Positions 1-5,592 of a DNA stretch of 7,212 nucleotides are shown here, piece by piece. Origin of the DNA: Rhizobiaceae bacterium UBA1291 (GTDB taxonomy: Bacteria; Pseudomonadota; Alphaproteobacteria; Rhizobiales; Rhizobiaceae); NCBI GenBank assembly GCA_002307905.1, contig DBUL01000168.1, positions 11,569 to 18,780 on the forward strand, written 5' to 3'. The notes beneath the pieces were generated by a model. The model ran no database searches. It was not told where the DNA came from and was given only the letters and a program-made list of their open reading frames with translations. The translations under genes and the position numbers were made by a program. Each line of letters opens with the position of its first letter. Position 1 is the first letter of the stretch.

Positions 1-1
1 C

Positions 2-298
2 CATGACGCGGACCGCGCCGTGGACGGTGCCGACGTGGTGGTCACCGATACTTGGATCTCGATGAACCAGGAACACAAGGCGCGCGGCCACAATGTCTTT
101 CAGCCGTTCCAGGTCAATGCGGCGCTGATGAAGCAGGCGGCCCCGGACGCGCTGTTCATGCACTGCCTGCCCGCCCACCGCGGCGAGGAGGTGACCGACG
201 AGGTGATCGACGGCCCTCAGTCGGTCGTGTTCGACGAGGCGGAAAACCGTCTGCATGCCCAGAAGTCCATCCTGGCGTGGTGCCTCGGCGCTATCTGA
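2..298 (+). CDS. argF: Ornithine carbamoyltransferase, C-terminal part (5' truncated by window)
   Basis: This is the last 98 residues of ornithine carbamoyltransferase, which joins carbamoyl phosphate and ornithine to make citrulline in cytosolic arginine synthesis. The frame is open from base 2, so the gene starts outside the window. Seen directly: DTWISM at about 47-64, matching the ornithine-loop DxWxSM motif, and HCLPAHRG at 161-184, the HCLP motif whose cysteine and arginine take part in ornithine and carbamoyl phosphate binding. The C-terminal helix, with FDEAENR followed by QKSILAW, is the usual family ending. The biosynthetic enzyme fits better than the catabolic one because hslO follows directly, as in many Rhizobiales; this is inference. 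The stop is followed by a 149-base gap with no clear terminator, so some read-through into hslO is possible. Confidence 0.95.
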   Translation, partial: HDADRAVDGADVVVTDTWISMNQEHKARGHNVFQPFQVNAALMKQAAPDALFMHCLPAHRGEEVTDEVIDGPQSVVFDEAENRLHAQKSILAWCLGAI

Positions 299-356
299 TC
301 AACGCCGGCGCAAAAAGGGGGACGGATTGCGCGGCGAGGCCTGTCCTCTTGCCACG

Positions 357-385
357 CTTGATCTTTTTCCGTCCGGTTCCCATTT
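357..385 (+). promoter_or_regulatory. Candidate RpoH (heat-shock sigma) promoter for hslO
   Basis: CTTGAT at 357-362 and TCCCATTT at 378-385 are separated by 15 bases. The sigma-32 consensus is CTTGAA, then 13 to 17 bases, then CCCCATNT. The -35 matches 5 of 6 bases and the -10 matches all but its first base. It lies about 60 bases before the hslO start, giving a leader of roughly 55 bases. Hsp33 is heat-shock induced in Escherichia coli, so the site makes biological sense. The assignment is by eye only. Confidence 0.5.
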
Positions 386-447
386 GTGCCGTTGAGAAAG
401 AGGCCCAGCGCCTCACCATGTTCGAGCGCCAAGGCGCCAGGAGTACA

Positions 448-1440
448 ATGATGATGAACAGGCCTGCCGAGCTTGGCGAATTCGGTTTCGCCGGTGATGA
501 CCGGGTCGTGCCCGTCCAGGTGGAAGGGCTCGACGTGCGCGGTCGCGCCGTGCAGATCGGTCCCTTGCTGAATGCAATTCTTGCCCGCCATGACTATCCC
601 GAGCCGGTCGCCCGGCTGCTGGCCGAGGCGATCGTGCTCACCGTGCTGATCGGCACCTCGTTGAAGTTCGAGGGCAAGTTCACCGTCCAGACCAAGAGTG
701 ACGGTCCGGTCGACCTGCTGGTCGCTGACTTCGCCTCGCCGGAAAACGTCCGAGCCTATGCCCGCTTCGACGAGGAGCGGTTGGCGGAAGCGGTCGCTGC
801 CGGTCTCACCTCGCCTGAACAGCTACTGGGTGCGGGCGTGCTGGCGCTCACCATCGACCAGGGCAATTTCATGCAGCCCTATCAGGGCATCGTGCCGCTC
901 GACGGCGCCTCGCTCGAGGACATCGCCGGGGTCTATTTCCGCCAGTCGGAGCAGATCCCGACGCGGGTTCGCCTCGGTGCCGCCGAGTTCTTCGATCGCG
1001 ACGAGGAAGGTCGGCCGCGCCGCACCTGGCGGGCCGGCGGGCTGATCGCGCAGTTCCTGCCCGAGGCACCGGAGCGCATACGCCATTCCGACCTGCATGG
1101 CGGCGATGGCGACAATGGAGAGAGACCGCACTCGGACGACGATGCCTGGGCGGAAGCGCGCATGCTGGTCGACACGATCGACGCCGACGAGCTGACCGAT
1201 CCGCAAATCGGCGCGGAACGGCTGCTTTACCGTCTGTTCCACGAGCGCGGCGTTCGGGTCTACGAGCCTCACGCCGTCTACGATCGCTGCAGTTGCTCGC
1301 GCGAAAAGATCAAGGGCGTGCTGTCGAGCTTCTCTCAGGAGGAGATCGATGCCAGCCAGACGGATGGGGCCATTACGGTGACCTGCGAGTTCTGCTCGAC
1401 CACCTATCGCTACGAGGCGGCGGAAGTCGTGAACGCCTGA
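448..1440 (+). CDS. hslO: Hsp33 redox-regulated molecular chaperone
   Basis: Hsp33 is a cytosolic holdase chaperone that is switched on by oxidation and unfolding, and then binds denaturing proteins. The protein is about 330 residues, slightly longer than the E. coli form of about 290. The N-terminal core domain is clear, with LKFEGKFTVQTKSDGPVDLLVADF at about 72-95 (written as two contiguous stretches, LKFEGKFTVQ and TKSDGPVDLLVADF), then VYFRQSEQIPT and GGLIAQFLP. The C-terminal redox switch is complete: CSC at residues 281-283 and CEFC at 313-316 supply the four zinc-binding cysteines. A short acidic, histidine-containing insert (about 217-233) sits between the core and the switch linker. 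The start has three consecutive ATG codons at 448, 451 and 454. AGGAG at 439-443 lies 4, 7 and 10 bases from them, so 451 is equally plausible. It follows argF and converges with apaG. Confidence 0.95.
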   Translation: MMMNRPAELGEFGFAGDDRVVPVQVEGLDVRGRAVQIGPLLNAILARHDYPEPVARLLAEAIVLTVLIGTSLKFEGKFTVQTKSDGPVDLLVADFASPENVRAYARFDEERLAEAVAAGLTSPEQLLGAGVLALTIDQGNFMQPYQGIVPLDGASLEDIAGVYFRQSEQIPTRVRLGAAEFFDRDEEGRPRRTWRAGGLIAQFLPEAPERIRHSDLHGGDGDNGERPHSDDDAWAEARMLVDTIDADELTDPQIGAERLLYRLFHERGVRVYEPHAVYDRCSCSREKIKGVLSSFSQEEIDASQTDGAITVTCEFCSTTYRYEAAEVVNA

Positions 1441-1467
1441 GCAAGGGCGAGAATGTGAAATAGGGTG

Positions 1468-1491
1468 ACGGCAGGGCGAAGGCCCTGCCGT
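1468..1491. terminator. Hairpin between convergent hslO and apaG, probable shared terminator
   Basis: A perfect 10-bp inverted repeat (ACGGCAGGGC at 1468-1477, its complement at 1482-1491) encloses a GAAG loop, and two further G-T pairs could extend it. It begins 28 bases after the hslO stop and lies 2 bases beyond the apaG stop on the other strand. The placement suits a bidirectional terminator. Neither flank has a strong T run, so it may be a weak intrinsic terminator or a transcript-end stabiliser. Confidence 0.6.
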
Positions 1492-1493
1492 TG

Positions 1494-1886
1494 TCAGTTC
1501 AGCACGCGCAGCATTCCCGGTGCATCGAGCGAAAAGGCCGGTATGGCGACGTCGAAGATCTCGCCGTCATCGGATTCCATCTGGTAATGCCCGAACATCA
1601 TACCAGACGGCGTGTCGAGCGGGCAGCCCGAGGAATATTCATAGGTGTCGCCGGGTCGCAGGCGCGGTTGCTCGCCGATCACGCCCGGCCCGTGCACTTC
1701 GTCGACCTGGCCGTTCTGGTCGGTGATGTTCCAGTAGCGGTGCATGAGGCGAACGGATGCCGCGGAGTGGTTCGCGATCACGATGCGATAGCCCCAGACA
1801 TAGCGGCTGTCTTCCGGATCGGATTGCTCCTCCAGGTAATAGGGTTCGACACTGACCTCGATGTCGCGTGTCACGGCGCGGTACAT
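1494..1886 (-). CDS. apaG: ApaG family protein (Co2+/Mg2+ efflux-associated)
   Basis: This is a 130-residue cytosolic ApaG protein, full length for the family, which has a single fibronectin-III-like beta-sandwich domain. Seen: [20 protein letters not shown] near the N-terminus, [11 protein letters not shown] at about 49-59, the glycine-rich GPGVIGEQP at 66-74, then [20 protein letters not shown] at about 82-101. The biochemical role is not settled. In Salmonella, apaG (corD) mutants affect CorA-linked cobalt and magnesium efflux, and related domains occur in eukaryotic F-box and PDIP38 proteins. The ATG start has AAAAGG 8 bases upstream (1895-1900 on this strand). The metZ gene lies upstream on the same strand, but a probable terminator separates them, so apaG probably has its own promoter between about 1887 and 1945. 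I see no convincing -35/-10 there. Confidence 0.95.
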   Translation of the reverse strand: MYRAVTRDIEVSVEPYYLEEQSDPEDSRYVWGYRIVIANHSAASVRLMHRYWNITDQNGQVDEVHGPGVIGEQPRLRPGDTYEYSSGCPLDTPSGMMFGHYQMESDDGEIFDVAIPAFSLDAPGMLRVLN

Positions 1887-1942
1887 GCACTGGACCTTTT
1901 CAAAGCATCACTAAACATAGCTTACAGCATGGCGTGATGAGG

Positions 1943-1985
1943 AAAAAATACAAGCGCGCCGGCCTGCCAAAGCGTCCGGCGACGC
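1943..1985 (-). terminator. Intrinsic terminator downstream of metZ
   Basis: Read on the minus strand, GCG-(T)-CGCCGG pairs with CCGGCG-CGC: a 9-bp GC-rich stem with one bulged base and a 13-base loop. It is followed by TTGTATTTTTT, a good U tract. It lies about 105 bases past the metZ stop and ends 56 bases before the apaG start, so it should separate the two same-strand genes. The stem and T run are seen directly; activity is inferred. Confidence 0.65.
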
Positions 1986-2090
1986 GCACATTTTGTTGTT
2001 AATGCTAACCGTTGGGGTTAAGGACCTCGGTCCGAGCGCGCAAGCCGCGTGCCCGGACTTTTCTAGGTCATTGCAGGCCGGGAACGGCGC

Positions 2091-3275
2091 TCAGGCGCCG
2101 ACGCTTGCCATGGCGCGGGCAAAATCCTCGAGCAGGTCCTGCGTATCCTCGATGCCGCAGGAAAGACGCACCGTGCCGCCGGACATGCCGAGTTCGGCCC
2201 GTGCCTCGTCCGTCAGGTTCTTGTGCGTCGTCGTGGCCGGATGGGTAATCAGGCTCTTGGCATCGCCGAGATTGTTGGAGATCTTGACGATCTCCAGCGC
2301 GTTCTGCAGCTTGAACGCCGCGTCCTTGCCGCCCTTCATCTCGAAGGCGACAAGCGTCGAGCCGCCGGTCATCTGCTTGGCGATGATGTCGGCCTGCGGA
2401 TGGTCGGCGCGACCGGGATAGATCACCTTGGCGACCTGCGGCTGTTCGGCCAGGAAGTCGGCGATCGCCGCGGCATTCGCCGTCTGCTGTTTGACGCGCA
2501 GCGGCAGCGTTTCGACCCCTTTCAGTAGCGTCCAGGCATTGAACGGCGACATGGCGGGGCCGGTATGGCGGAAATAGTCCTGCAGGTTCTCGGCGATCCA
2601 GTCCTTCGATGAGAGCACGACGCCGCCGAGGCAGCGGCCCTGGCCGTCGATATGCTTGGTTGCCGAATAGACCACCACATGGGCGCCGAGTTCGAGTGGC
2701 TTCTGGAAGAGCGGTGTGGCGAAGACGTTGTCGACGATCAGCGTCGCGCCCACCTGGTCGGCGAGCTTGGCGACGCCGGCAATGTCCACGACTTCAAGCG
2801 TCGGGTTAGTTGGGCTTTCGAGGAACATAACTTTCGTGTTCGGCCGGATTGCCGCTTCCCAGTTCGCCAGATCCCGGCCGTCGACCAGTGTACACTCCAC
2901 GCCGTAGCGCGGCGCCAGCGTCTCGACGACATAGCGGCACGAGCCGAACAGGGCGCGCGCCGCGACGATGTGATCGCCGGCCTTCACCTGGCACAGAACG
3001 GATGCGGCGACGGCGGCCATGCCCGAGGCCATGGCGCGGGCGTCCTCGGCGCCTTCGAGCAGGCACATGCGCTTTTCGAACATGTCATTGGTCGGGCTGC
3101 CGTAGCGAGCGTAGATATAGCCGTCCGTCTCACCCTTGAAGCGCGCTTCTGCCGCTTCCGAGGTCTCATAGACGAAACCCTGGGTCAGGAAGATTGCCTC
3201 GGACGTTTCACCGTAGGGCGAACGCAGGGTTCCGCCATGGACCAGTTGGGTTGCCGGACGCCAGTTCTTGCTCAT
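2091..3275 (-). CDS. metZ: O-succinylhomoserine sulfhydrylase (PLP enzyme)
   Basis: This cytosolic PLP enzyme joins O-succinyl-L-homoserine and sulfide to give homocysteine and succinate, the direct-sulfhydrylation step of methionine synthesis. The 394-residue protein is full length for the Cys/Met metabolism PLP family. Seen: FVYETSEAAEARF then YIYARYGSPTN at 53-63, ASGMAA for phosphate binding at 83-88, FLESPTNPTLEV at 151-162, VDNVFATP with the cofactor aspartate at 182, and SATKHIDGQGR with the Schiff-base lysine K207. SNNLGDAKSLITHPATTTH at 333-351 is the substrate-side C-terminal motif. The MetZ call over MetB or MetC rests on overall resemblance to rhizobial MetZ and on the SAM-II leader. 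The open frame extends 20 codons further, but that would run through the terminator U tract. The ATG at 3275 has GAGAGG 10 bases upstream and starts the usual MSKNWRPATQLVHGG. Confidence 0.94.
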   Translation of the reverse strand: MSKNWRPATQLVHGGTLRSPYGETSEAIFLTQGFVYETSEAAEARFKGETDGYIYARYGSPTNDMFEKRMCLLEGAEDARAMASGMAAVAASVLCQVKAGDHIVAARALFGSCRYVVETLAPRYGVECTLVDGRDLANWEAAIRPNTKVMFLESPTNPTLEVVDIAGVAKLADQVGATLIVDNVFATPLFQKPLELGAHVVVYSATKHIDGQGRCLGGVVLSSKDWIAENLQDYFRHTGPAMSPFNAWTLLKGVETLPLRVKQQTANAAAIADFLAEQPQVAKVIYPGRADHPQADIIAKQMTGGSTLVAFEMKGGKDAAFKLQNALEIVKISNNLGDAKSLITHPATTTHKNLTDEARAELGMSGGTVRLSCGIEDTQDLLEDFARAMASVGA

Positions 3276-3297
3276 GCCACTTAAGCCTCTCGCATAC

Positions 3298-3328
3298 AAA
3301 AAAACCGGTCGCGAAATCGGACCGGTTT
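3298..3328 (-). terminator. Riboswitch-controlled intrinsic terminator in the metZ leader
   Basis: On the minus strand AAACCGGTC (3328-3320) pairs perfectly with GACCGGTTT (3310-3302) around a 9-base loop, followed without a break by four more T (seven T in total). It lies just downstream of the SAM-II aptamer and ends 6 bases before the metZ Shine-Dalgarno, so it is placed to stop transcription before the gene. It is the expected expression platform of the aptamer. Confidence 0.85.
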
Positions 3329-3340
3329 CTAGCACCCGGT

Positions 3341-3395
3341 CTCTTTAGCCATTTGTTTAACGTGGCTGCAAGCCGACCGGCCAAATCACCACGGG
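3341..3395 (-). promoter_or_regulatory. SAM-II riboswitch aptamer (metA element) upstream of metZ
   Basis: The minus strand reads CCCGTGGTGATTTGGCC, then GGTCGGCTTGCAGCCACG, then TTAAACAAATGGCTAAAGAG. This matches the remembered SAM-II consensus closely. Stem P1 is CGTGG (3393-3389) with CCACG (3365-3361). The pseudoknot that defines the class is visible: loop bases TTTGGCC (3385-3379) pair with GGCTAAA (3350-3344), seven pairs including one G-U. SAM-II elements bind S-adenosylmethionine and turn off methionine synthesis genes, mainly metA and metZ, in alphaproteobacteria. A promoter lies just upstream and a terminator just downstream. High SAM is expected to lower metZ expression. Confidence 0.93.
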
Positions 3396-3403
3396 ATAAG
3401 CCT

Positions 3404-3432
3404 GCCATACGCCCAACACGGACTTGCGTCAA
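3404..3432 (-). promoter_or_regulatory. Candidate sigma-70-type promoter of metZ
   Basis: On the minus strand TTGACG (3432-3427) is followed by a 17-base spacer and TATGGC (3409-3404). The -35 matches 5 of 6 consensus bases; the -10 matches the leading TAT. Transcription would start near 3398, a few bases before the SAM-II aptamer, so the leader would hold the complete riboswitch. The divergent dcd gene must have its promoter in the same roughly 80 bases, but I see no convincing pair of boxes for it. Confidence 0.6.
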
Positions 3433-3476
3433 TTCCTCGACTTTGGTTTTGTCGGGCCCAAACAGGATGAAACAAG

Positions 3477-4574
3477 ATGACCAGGACCACGGGCATTCTC
3501 TCGGACAGTGCCATCGGCACGCTCTTCGGCGAAGGCCGGCTAATGAGCGAGAAGATGCTCGACCATGATCAGATCCAGCCGGCCAGCCTCGACCTCCGCC
3601 TTGGCGCGAAGGCGTTGCGCGTGCGCGCGAGCTTTATGCCCGGCCGCGCCCACACGGTTGCCGACAAGCTCGAGCGGCTGACCCTGCACGAGATCGACCT
3701 GGAAAACGGCGCCGTGCTCGAGACCGGATGCGTCTATATCGTTCCGTTGATGGAAAGCCTCGATCTGCCGGCGGAAATGTCGGCATCCGCCAATCCGAAG
3801 AGCTCGACCGGCCGCCTCGACATTTTTACCCGGGTCATGGTCGATTATGCCCAGGAATTCGACAAGATCCCGGCCGGCTACAAGGGGCCGCTCTATCTGG
3901 AGATCTCCCCGCGCACCTTCCCGGTCATCGTGCGGCGCGGCTCGCGCCTGTCGCAGATCCGCTTCCGCGTCGGCCAGGCCTTGCTCGGCGAGCGTGAACT
4001 GCTCGACCTGCATGCGACAGAGACGCTGGTTGCTAGCGAAGCGCCGAACGTCTCGGGCGGCGGCATCGCGCTGTCGATCGACCTGAAAGGCACCGGCGAT
4101 GACGGCCTGATCGGCTATCGCGGCAAGCACCATACCGGCGTGATCGACGTCGACAAGAAGGCCGCGCACGACGTGCTCGACTTCTGGGAGCCGCTCTACA
4201 GCCGCGGTGCCGACGAACTGATCCTCGATCCGGACGAGTTCTACATCCTCGTCTCCAACGAGGCTGTGCACGTGCCGCCGCTCTATGCGGCGGAAATGAC
4301 GCCCTATGATCCGCTGGTCGGCGAATTCCGCGTGCATTATGCCGGCTTCTTCGACCCCGGTTTCGGCCATGCCGCCGCCGGCGGCTCGGGAAGCCGGGCG
4401 GTCTTGGAAGTGCGCAGCCACGAAGTGCCCTTCATCCTCGAGCACGGTCAGGTGATCGGCCGTCTGGTCTACGAACACATGCAGCAGCTTCCGCAAGGCC
4501 TTTACGGTTCCGGCCTCGGCTCCAACTACCAGGCGCAGGGCCTGAAACTATCAAAGCATTTCCGGCTGGGTTGA
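3477..4574 (+). CDS. dcd: dCTP deaminase, double-length alphaproteobacterial form
   Basis: The enzyme deaminates dCTP to dUTP, supplying dUMP for thymidylate synthesis in the cytosol. At 365 residues it is almost twice the length of E. coli Dcd (about 190) and looks like two dUTPase-fold halves in tandem. The first half has IQPASLDLRLG at 33-43, the Dcd signature, NPKSSTGRLDIFTRV at 106-120, and the LYLEIS strand with E142, where the catalytic glutamate of E. coli Dcd would lie. The second half has DPDEFYILVSNE, HYAGFFDPGFG at 287-297, and VLEVRSHEVPFILEHGQVIGRL (two stretches, VLEVRSHEVP and FILEHGQVIGRL) with E311 in the matching position. Which half is catalytic is not clear from sequence alone. 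AGGA at 3464-3467 lies 9 bases before the ATG. It is divergent from metZ, and its last 24 bases overlap the convergent channel gene. Confidence 0.9.
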   Translation: MTRTTGILSDSAIGTLFGEGRLMSEKMLDHDQIQPASLDLRLGAKALRVRASFMPGRAHTVADKLERLTLHEIDLENGAVLETGCVYIVPLMESLDLPAEMSASANPKSSTGRLDIFTRVMVDYAQEFDKIPAGYKGPLYLEISPRTFPVIVRRGSRLSQIRFRVGQALLGERELLDLHATETLVASEAPNVSGGGIALSIDLKGTGDDGLIGYRGKHHTGVIDVDKKAAHDVLDFWEPLYSRGADELILDPDEFYILVSNEAVHVPPLYAAEMTPYDPLVGEFRVHYAGFFDPGFGHAAAGGSGSRAVLEVRSHEVPFILEHGQVIGRLVYEHMQQLPQGLYGSGLGSNYQAQGLKLSKHFRLG

Positions 4575-5399
4575 CCCACGCTCGCGCCGGAACGTCGCGA
4601 GTTCGCGCCGCAGTTCCTGCAGCTCGGACAGGATCTTTCTCTGGTCCTCGATCATCTGTTCCTGGCCGACCTGCGTCGGGATTTCATGCTCGGCCTGCAT
4701 CGACGAGACGATGATGCCGATGAACAGGTTGAGCACGGTAAACGACGTGGCAATGATGAACGGGATGAAGAACACCCAGGCGAGCGGATGCACGGCCATG
4801 ATCGGTCGCACCACTTCTCCGGTCCAGCCTTCGAGCGTCATGACCTGGAACAGGGTGAAGGCCGAGGCGGCAATCGTCCCGAAAAGTTCGGGAAAATCGG
4901 CGGCGAACAGCTTGGTCGCTGCGACCGAGGAGACGTAGAAGACGAGGCTCAGCAGCAGGAAGATCGATCCCATTCCGGGGAGCGCGGAGAATAGCCCGCC
5001 GACCACCCGGCGCATTGACGGCACCATCGAGATCAGACGGAAAAGCCGGATGACGCGCAAGGCGCGCAGGATTGAGATGCTTTCGGTGCTTGGCACCACG
5101 GAAATGGCGATGACGAGCAGGTCGAAGATCCGCCAGGGTTCGCGGAAAAAATTGCGGCGATAGAGCAGGAGCTTGATGAGCAATTCGATTATGAAGATGG
5201 CAAGCAGGGTCTGATCGGCGGCGTGAAGCGCGGTTCCGAAGTGATGCATGATCACGGGTGACGTCTCGAGACCCAGCGTGATGGCATTCAAGAGGATCAG
5301 AAACGTAATCGTGTTTTCGAAACGTCGCGATTGAAGCAGGTTGCGCAGGGCATGCATGATGGCTGACCGAAGGGAAAAAGACCGGAAATATCCCGCCAT
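4551..5399 (-). CDS. Voltage-gated cation channel, single-repeat bacterial type with TLEGW filter
   Basis: This is a probable inner-membrane voltage-gated ion channel of the NaChBac-like family, which works as a homotetramer. In the 282-residue protein (ATG start) the segments run as follows: S1 about 29-48, S2 about 58-80 with an acidic residue E72, S3 about 88-103 with D93, and S4 with arginines R112, R115, R118 and R121 spaced every third residue, the voltage-sensor pattern. S5 (about 143-166), the pore loop and S6 (about 207-234) follow, then a charged helical tail at about 246-274, a likely coiled coil. The filter TLEGW is at 188-192; common bacterial sodium channels have TLESW. The start is uncertain: GTG 5405, ATG 5399 and ATG 5357 are in frame, none with a good Shine-Dalgarno, and S1 begins after all of them. 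Ion specificity is inferred only. Confidence 0.88.
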   Translation of the reverse strand: MAGYFRSFSLRSAIMHALRNLLQSRRFENTITFLILLNAITLGLETSPVIMHHFGTALHAADQTLLAIFIIELLIKLLLYRRNFFREPWRIFDLLVIAISVVPSTESISILRALRVIRLFRLISMVPSMRRVVGGLFSALPGMGSIFLLLSLVFYVSSVAATKLFAADFPELFGTIAASAFTLFQVMTLEGWTGEVVRPIMAVHPLAWVFFIPFIIATSFTVLNLFIGIIVSSMQAEHEIPTQVGQEQMIEDQRKILSELQELRRELATFRRERGSTQPEML

Positions 5400-5450
5400 T
5401 GTCACGAGCGGAGGTTAACATCTTCCTTGCGCAGCGGGCCGCATTCTCCC

Positions 5451-5479
5451 TTGACAGGGCGCCGCAACTGTTGGAACTG
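5451..5479 (+). promoter_or_regulatory. Candidate promoter of tRNA-Gly
   Basis: A perfect TTGACA box lies at 5451-5456, 33 bases before the mature tRNA. With a 17-base spacer the -10 would be GAACTG at 5474-5479, a poor match, which puts the start near 5486. The perfect -35 and its distance support the call; the weak -10 lowers confidence. Confidence 0.5.
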
Positions 5480-5489
5480 TGCGGGCCGC

Positions 5490-5563
5490 GCGGGTGTAGC
5501 TCAATGGTAGAGCAGCAGCTTCCCAAGCTGAATACGAGGGTTCGATTCCCTTCACCCGCTCCA
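5490..5563 (+). tRNA. tRNA-Gly(CCC)
   Basis: The gene folds into a full cloverleaf. The acceptor stem is GCGGGTG (5490-5496) with CACCCGC (5553-5559). The D arm is GCTC/GAGC around AATGGTA. The anticodon loop TTCCCAA (5520-5526) has anticodon CCC at 5522-5524, and the T arm is GAGGG/CCCTT around TTCGATT. The discriminator is T at 5560 and the CCA end is encoded at 5561-5563. The anticodon stem has four pairs closed by a G-A mismatch at its top (5515 with 5531). It reads GGG glycine codons. It is an isolated tRNA with no integrase or attachment-site repeat visible beside it. Confidence 0.96.
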
Positions 5564-5592
5564 GCCACTCCTATCTTCACCGTATTGCCCAG

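Noticed and set aside
52..447. Extension of the hslO frame upstream to base 52
   Set aside because: It would overlap argF in another frame and add a proline- and arginine-rich stretch not found in Hsp33. AGGAG directly before the ATG cluster at 448-456 sets the start.
2085..2100. A 6-bp hairpin (CGGCGC-TCAG-GCGCCG) over the metZ stop codon as a terminator
   Set aside because: It has a short stem, no T run after it, and lies inside the end of the coding sequence. The structure at 1943-1985 is a much better terminator.
3275..3335. A longer N-terminus for MetZ, 20 codons upstream
   Set aside because: The extra codons would read through the leader terminator and its U tract. The ATG at 3275 gives the normal MetZ N-terminus and has a Shine-Dalgarno.
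3208..3432. A 74-codon minus-strand open frame running through the metZ leader
   Set aside because: It crosses the SAM-II aptamer and the terminator and overlaps metZ in another frame, and its product resembles nothing I know. The RNA structure explains the sequence better.
3540..4496. A 318-codon minus-strand open frame opposite dcd
   Set aside because: It is the antisense shadow of dcd. The plus frame has recognisable Dcd motifs and a Shine-Dalgarno; the minus frame shows no family feature.
5490..5563. tRNA-Gly as an integration site for a mobile element
   Set aside because: No integrase, no repeat of the tRNA 3' end and no change in base composition was seen nearby. The genes on both sides look chromosomal.
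4684..5580. A long minus-strand open frame of 298 codons overlapping the channel gene and the tRNA
   Set aside because: It is out of frame with the channel, whose frame carries every membrane segment and the S4 and filter motifs. Its arginine- and histidine-rich translation and its passage through the tRNA mark it as a shadow of high-GC coding sequence. A frameshift in the channel was considered, but the channel frame is complete.
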